A DNA stretch of 47,864 nt from Hyphomicrobiales bacterium (GTDB taxonomy: Bacteria > Pseudomonadota > Alphaproteobacteria > Rhizobiales > Xanthobacteraceae). The DNA lies in contig WHTM01000038.1 of assembly GCA_009377755.1 (NCBI GenBank), positions 1-47,864 on the forward strand, given 5' to 3'. The notes beneath the pieces were generated by a model, which saw nothing but the letters and a program-made list of their open reading frames with translations, ran no database searches and was not told the origin of the DNA. Every line of letters starts with the position of its first letter. Position 1 is the stretch's first letter. The translations under genes were made by a program, and so were the position numbers. This document shows positions 44,583 to 47,864 of the stretch, piece after piece.

Positions 44583-44885
44583 ATGCGATCGACAGCCTCC
44601 GACCGGCATCCGCCCGCACGCACTCCGATCGGTCAAGCCGTTCGGGTGCTGGCCATCGCGGTTGGCGCTTCGTTGTGGCTGGTCCCAGCAGTGACGGCCG
44701 GCTGTGCGCAAGGAACGACCGGCTCGGGTACAGTTGCTCCGAAGCGTGTATCTCCCGACCAACCGAAGCCGACACCTCTGACCGCTGAGCAAAGTGAAGA
44801 CCTACTTCGTCGCAAGCAAGAGCGGCAGGAACGCATGGCCGACGAAGCGCAAAGGCAGTTGAAAGAAAAAGAAGGCGTTCGCTGA
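44583..44885 (+). CDS. Small exported protein sharing an N-terminal module with its upstream neighbour
   Basis: A 100-residue protein. After a signal segment (VLAIAVGASLWLVPAVTAG) comes CAQGTTGSGTVAPKRVSPDQ, then PLTAEQSEDLLRRKQERQER and MADEAQRQLKEKEG. The block AQGxxxxGTVAP ... EDxLRRxxxxxER-xA-xEA matches residues 42-90 of the 560-residue protein. The cysteine at 41 is not preceded by a true lipobox leucine, so lipidation is uncertain. The ATG at 44583 has GGAG nine bases upstream. Function is unknown; it may be a partner or a free copy of the module. Confidence 0.72.
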   Translation: MRSTASDRHPPARTPIGQAVRVLAIAVGASLWLVPAVTAGCAQGTTGSGTVAPKRVSPDQPKPTPLTAEQSEDLLRRKQERQERMADEAQRQLKEKEGVR

Positions 44886-44897
44886 AGATACCGCTGA

Positions 44898-45602
44898 CTA
44901 TCTCCGTTGTGCCAACAGCGCGGCTTGCTTAAACGTCCATGTCGCGGTGCTGGCATTGCTCAGCAGCCGATCCAGCGCGTCACCGAAAATAGGATTCGCG
45001 GCGTCGAGCGCTTTGAGATAGCTGGCGGCGAGCTTGAAGTCGCCTTCCGGCATGCTGGCCTTGACGCTGGCATAGTTTCGCCCGACCGCTTCGGCATCGA
45101 CAACGTGGTCAGGGCCGAGCCGCGCCACCATTTCGCTTGCGGCATTAAACAACGAAGCCGGCAGCGCATGATCTTGCGCGGCCTCGATCAGCTTCGCCGC
45201 TTCACCCGGATCAGCGTCACCGAATGTTTCCATGCTGTATTCGCTGCGCGTCGAGACGACCTCCGCTGCCGGCTCATCGCCTGCCGCTTCGGCTGCGCTT
45301 GCCGTTGCCGGGGGAGTGGCCGGCGATCCGGACTTGAAGGCCTCCTCCATTTTCGCGATCGCGGCCTTTCGAATCCAGCCGTCGTCCGAAAGATACCGCG
45401 CCATGAAGGCAGGGTCTTCGCGCAATGCCACGACGGCCTCGGGGAGCGCGCTCAAATCCGCCTCAGCATGACCGGGGCTCACTGTGGTCACGCCACCGCT
45501 CACTGACACCGACGGCGGCGCGGTGCTGCCCGTGCATGTCGGGTGCGAGGGCGCAGGGTCCGGCATTGGGGCCGGTGCGGGTGCGTCTGATTGTTCGCTC
45601 AT
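44898..45602 (-). CDS. Phage-associated protein of unknown function (234 residues)
   Basis: An Ala/Pro-rich, hydrophilic protein. The N-terminal 35 residues are low-complexity (SDAPAPAPMPDPAPSH), followed by ADLSALPEAVVALREDPAFM, GWIRKAAIAKMEEAFKSG, an acidic linker and a helical C-terminus (NPIFGDALDRLLSNASTATW). It overlaps the upstream 205-residue gene by four bases (ATGA at 45599-45602), so translation is coupled. Position after a terminase gene suggests a phage structural or scaffolding role, but no family is recognised. Confidence 0.7.
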   Translation of the reverse strand: MSEQSDAPAPAPMPDPAPSHPTCTGSTAPPSVSVSGGVTTVSPGHAEADLSALPEAVVALREDPAFMARYLSDDGWIRKAAIAKMEEAFKSGSPATPPATASAAEAAGDEPAAEVVSTRSEYSMETFGDADPGEAAKLIEAAQDHALPASLFNAASEMVARLGPDHVVDAEAVGRNYASVKASMPEGDFKLAASYLKALDAANPIFGDALDRLLSNASTATWTFKQAALLAQRR

Positions 45603-46198
45603 TGTCTTGATCCTTTCTGTTCGATTTGCCTCATGAGAACAACGTGCTCGTCGCGCGCCAGCTCTGCCACCGACGGCACCGGGCCTTTGAATGGCCGTCC
45701 ATCAGGCAACGCGCCGCTCGCCTGTAGCCGATGCAGCAACGCCGATCGCAGGCGCGTGCCTTCATCAAAGCGCTGCCAGCCGCCGGGAGCGACCTGCGCA
45801 ATCTCGACCGCGAGCCGCTCGGTCTTGATCCAATTTTCCGCGAGTTGCAGCGCCTGTGAATCGATTGCCGCCGCCAGCGCCTCACGCTGTTGTCCAAGCT
45901 CGCGCACCCGCTCGATTGCAGCCGCACGCTGCGCTTCACGTTCCAGCCGCGCGACCTCACGTTCCTCGTGCCGGCGGCGCTCGGCCGAGCGCTCCAAGCC
46001 GGCGACGGCTTCGCGGGCGGCAAGCAGTTTTTGCGCGAGATCGACGCTGGCGAAGGTGGCGGACCCGCTCGCCATGGCCGCATCGTGCTTCTCTTGCAAC
46101 TCCGCAACATCGCGCCGCGCATCGGCAAGACGGCCGGTTAGCGCTTCCGCCGAGGGCACGAATGCACCCCGCGCCTTGTCAACGATGGTTTTCAACAT
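45599..46198 (-). CDS. Phage-associated coiled-coil protein (about 199 residues)
   Basis: A highly charged coiled-coil protein: LADARRDVAELQEKHDAAMA, REAVAGLERSAERRRHEERE and LEREAQRAAAIERVRELGQQ. The end GPVPSVAELARDEHVVLMRQ returns to a helix. The ATG at 46198 (MLKTIVDKARGAFV) is preferred because AAGGAA lies seven bases before it; an ATG at 46216 adds six residues. It overlaps the terminase end by 20 bases and the next gene by 4, so the three form one unit. No family is recognised. Confidence 0.7.
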   Translation of the reverse strand: MLKTIVDKARGAFVPSAEALTGRLADARRDVAELQEKHDAAMASGSATFASVDLAQKLLAAREAVAGLERSAERRRHEEREVARLEREAQRAAAIERVRELGQQREALAAAIDSQALQLAENWIKTERLAVEIAQVAPGGWQRFDEGTRLRSALLHRLQASGALPDGRPFKGPVPSVAELARDEHVVLMRQIEQKGSRQ

Positions 46199-47732
46199 TC
46201 CAATTTCCTTTCTCATTGGCCGGGGATGATCCCCCGAGAATGTCGTAATCCGTTTGCGCGAACCGCGGCCTGTTCCCGGTCGGGATCGATACCCGTGCCG
46301 GCGCCGTCAGCAGCGCGCCGCAAACGCAATTCGCCACATCGTCGAATTCACCGCGCGGATGATCGATCGAGTCCCGGCCGCCGCGCGCCGTGCGACGCTC
46401 CAGCCGCGAAAGCTGATTCACCAGCACGGTGTTGTCCAGCAGCGTCACCAGGGCCGAGTTGAACAAGGGCAGCGCGTCGCCGTAGAGTTCAGACTTGCTG
46501 CGTTCGCTTGGCACGTAGCGCAAGCCATGCGAGGCAAACGCCGCCGCCGGCCATTCACCCGCATACCGGTCGCCACACACCGTGCGCACCCGGTAGGTGG
46601 CTAGTAGGCGGGCGAATTCGCTCACAACATCCGGCGGCGAGAACGGCGCCTTCACCTCGCGGATCACGTCGAGAGTGACCCGCTCACCTTCGCGATGGCT
46701 GATGGCCAACGTCATTGAATCGTGCGAGCCGCCGCTCGGATCGCAGAAGGCGACGTAACGCTGTTGCGCGGTGAACGGGCGCTCGAATACGCCCGCGTCA
46801 ATGCAGTCCTCAATGGCCTTGCGCTCGACATACGTGCTGAGATCGGAGCGAAACCGTCCGCCCCACTCCGCTGCCGCCGATTCCGGATCGTCAGCCTGTG
46901 CCGCCTTGATGACATTGAGATCGATTGTCGGATTAAACGTTTCCGTTGGCGCCTGAATCACCAACACCTCACGCGAGGCGTTCCCGGCGTCGATCGGTGA
47001 CTTGCCGAAATGTTGCCGATAGCGCTGGTACAGCAATCCGCGCTGGGCATACGGTGACGAAACCGCAATCCACATGCCGCCGCTGGCAGCCAGGCTAGGC
47101 GCCGCGGCGCGGAACACCTCAACGTCAGGCTGCGCTGAATTTTCATCCCGCCAAAAGGCGCTTTCGTCGGCGATGACCGCGAGCAGCGTGCGACCGCGCA
47201 ACGTCCGGTAGTTGGCCGGCGTCACCGAAATGACCACGCCGTTCGTTAATCGGATTTCGTCGGCCGAGATGCTGTCGATCTGTTGCCGTAGGATCGGCGA
47301 CGCTTCGATAAACCCCTGACAATAGTCGAAAATGATTGCCGACTGCGCCCGCGTCGGCGACAGCACCACGATGAAGCCGGTCTCGCCGCGGGCGAGCTTG
47401 TGTTCTGCGAAGCACGCGAGATAGCACGCAACCGCCGCCGCCATGCGCGACTTACCTGACCGGCGCCCGATCACGAAATGGGCCTCATCGGCCCGCTTTT
47501 CCGGCGGTGCACGATCGCCCGCGAGCTGCCGGAACATCTGGCGCGGCCACTTCCGCCGTATCTCGGCAGGCCAGGCGGCCGGCAATCCCGCCATGTGCTC
47601 GAGCGGCTGACCGAACGCGGCCCGCAACACGACAAGCCAGTTGCGCCAAGACTCAGGATTACCCAGCGCGGCGCCGAGCAACGACGGATCGGTCAGCGCA
47701 TGGTCAATGCTGATTGCGGGTGTGCTAGCCAT
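46179..47732 (-). CDS. Phage terminase large subunit
   Basis: It packages phage DNA with an ATPase motor and a nuclease. The ATPase has the Walker A-like RRSGKSRMAAAVACYLACFA, Walker B LLAVIADESAFWRDENSAQP and SPYAQRGLLYQRYRQHFG. The C-terminal nuclease shows AFCDPSGGSHDSMTLAISHR (first Asp), VCGDRYAGEWPAAAFASHGL and DDVANCVCGALL. Length about 517 residues is normal. The ATG at 47732 is chosen with an AGGA site eight bases before it; the frame is open to 47789. No small subunit or portal gene is visible in the window; the upstream side is cut by the edge. Confidence 0.93.
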   Translation of the reverse strand: MASTPAISIDHALTDPSLLGAALGNPESWRNWLVVLRAAFGQPLEHMAGLPAAWPAEIRRKWPRQMFRQLAGDRAPPEKRADEAHFVIGRRSGKSRMAAAVACYLACFAEHKLARGETGFIVVLSPTRAQSAIIFDYCQGFIEASPILRQQIDSISADEIRLTNGVVISVTPANYRTLRGRTLLAVIADESAFWRDENSAQPDVEVFRAAAPSLAASGGMWIAVSSPYAQRGLLYQRYRQHFGKSPIDAGNASREVLVIQAPTETFNPTIDLNVIKAAQADDPESAAAEWGGRFRSDLSTYVERKAIEDCIDAGVFERPFTAQQRYVAFCDPSGGSHDSMTLAISHREGERVTLDVIREVKAPFSPPDVVSEFARLLATYRVRTVCGDRYAGEWPAAAFASHGLRYVPSERSKSELYGDALPLFNSALVTLLDNTVLVNQLSRLERRTARGGRDSIDHPRGEFDDVANCVCGALLTAPARVSIPTGNRPRFAQTDYDILGGSSPANEKGNWNVENHR

Positions 47733-47805
47733 GCGGACGATCCTGCGCCCACCTGCCGCGCGACAATCAAGGTGAGACGTCAGCGTCAATCAGGATGAGA
47801 ATGCG

Positions 47806-47864
47806 CCGGGGGGTGGGTTGACGGAGGGAGGGCGTAGCCCGACCGACGGCAGTCCACCCCCCGG
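47806..47864. repeat. Inverted repeat at the window edge, upstream of terminase
   Basis: CCGGGGGGTGG (47806-47816) pairs with CCACCCCCCGG (47854-47864) over 11 bp with a 37-base spacer. The right arm touches the window end, so the repeat may be longer. It lies about 75 bases before the terminase start and could be a terminator of an upstream gene. Confidence 0.55.

Noticed and set aside
44583-44885. Lipoprotein assignment from the cysteine at residue 41
   Set aside because: The residues before it (VTAGC) do not give the usual leucine at -3, so a lipobox is not supported.
1-47864. CRISPR arrays, rRNA genes, complete insertion sequences
   Set aside because: None seen: no regularly spaced repeats, no ribosomal RNA sequence and no transposase gene.

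Overview
The window is a GC-rich (mostly about 65%) bacterial chromosome segment that reads as an alphaproteobacterium of the Hyphomicrobiales (Rhizobiales), probably near Bradyrhizobiaceae/Xanthobacteraceae. The evidence is the start of a rhizobial-type porin, GatCAB, a fused malic enzyme, a non-discriminating-type AspRS, an HdaA next to a PerM-family protein and a pgsA-like gene divergent from purM-purN, and many Bug/tricarboxylate-type binding proteins.

Layout. 1-2.0 kb: porin start, tRNA-Ser(GCU), a Sel1-like small protein and a 29-residue lysine/alanine-rich protein. 2.5-7.6 kb: the amidotransferase genes gatB, gatA and gatC on the minus strand. They are interrupted by a divergent Uma2 nuclease, and two small tandem cysteine-motif proteins lie between gatC and gatA. 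7.7-18.7 kb: metabolic and envelope genes (VOC protein, malic enzyme, secreted subtilase, pirin, a large exported protein of unknown function, a Bug-type binding protein, a MetE-like enzyme). 18.8-31.5 kb: aspS, a solute-binding protein, a ThDP enzyme, rnd, a toxin-antitoxin remnant, then the minus-strand run pgsA-like, perM, hdaA, ppk, ppx. 31.6-40.3 kb: purM remnant-purN, a molybdopterin oxidoreductase, terC, ndk, an aquaporin, a Tat-exported cyclase and an ABC-F ATPase. 40.3-47.9 kb: an accessory region with a decayed ABC-F copy, a P-loop kinase, repeated terminator-like hairpins, three exported proteins of unknown function and a phage terminase large subunit with two phage-like followers.

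How the genes work together. GatCAB plus a non-discriminating AspRS suggests tRNA-dependent Asn (and perhaps Gln) synthesis. Ppk and Ppx make and degrade polyphosphate. HdaA controls DnaA activity. PurN is a purine-synthesis enzyme, but its usual partner PurM is reduced to a 103-residue remnant.

Most notable observations: (1) an internal segment of aspS of about 600 bp at roughly 50% GC inside a gene at about 68%; (2) purM with two in-frame internal deletions but an intact 4-base overlap with purN; (3) a vapC toxin broken by a one-base loss and an internal deletion; (4) exported proteins in the accessory region that share an N-terminal module; (5) a 40-base near-identical copy of part of gatB on the far side of the Uma2 gene. 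Several of these could be assembly artefacts, and this is stated where it applies.
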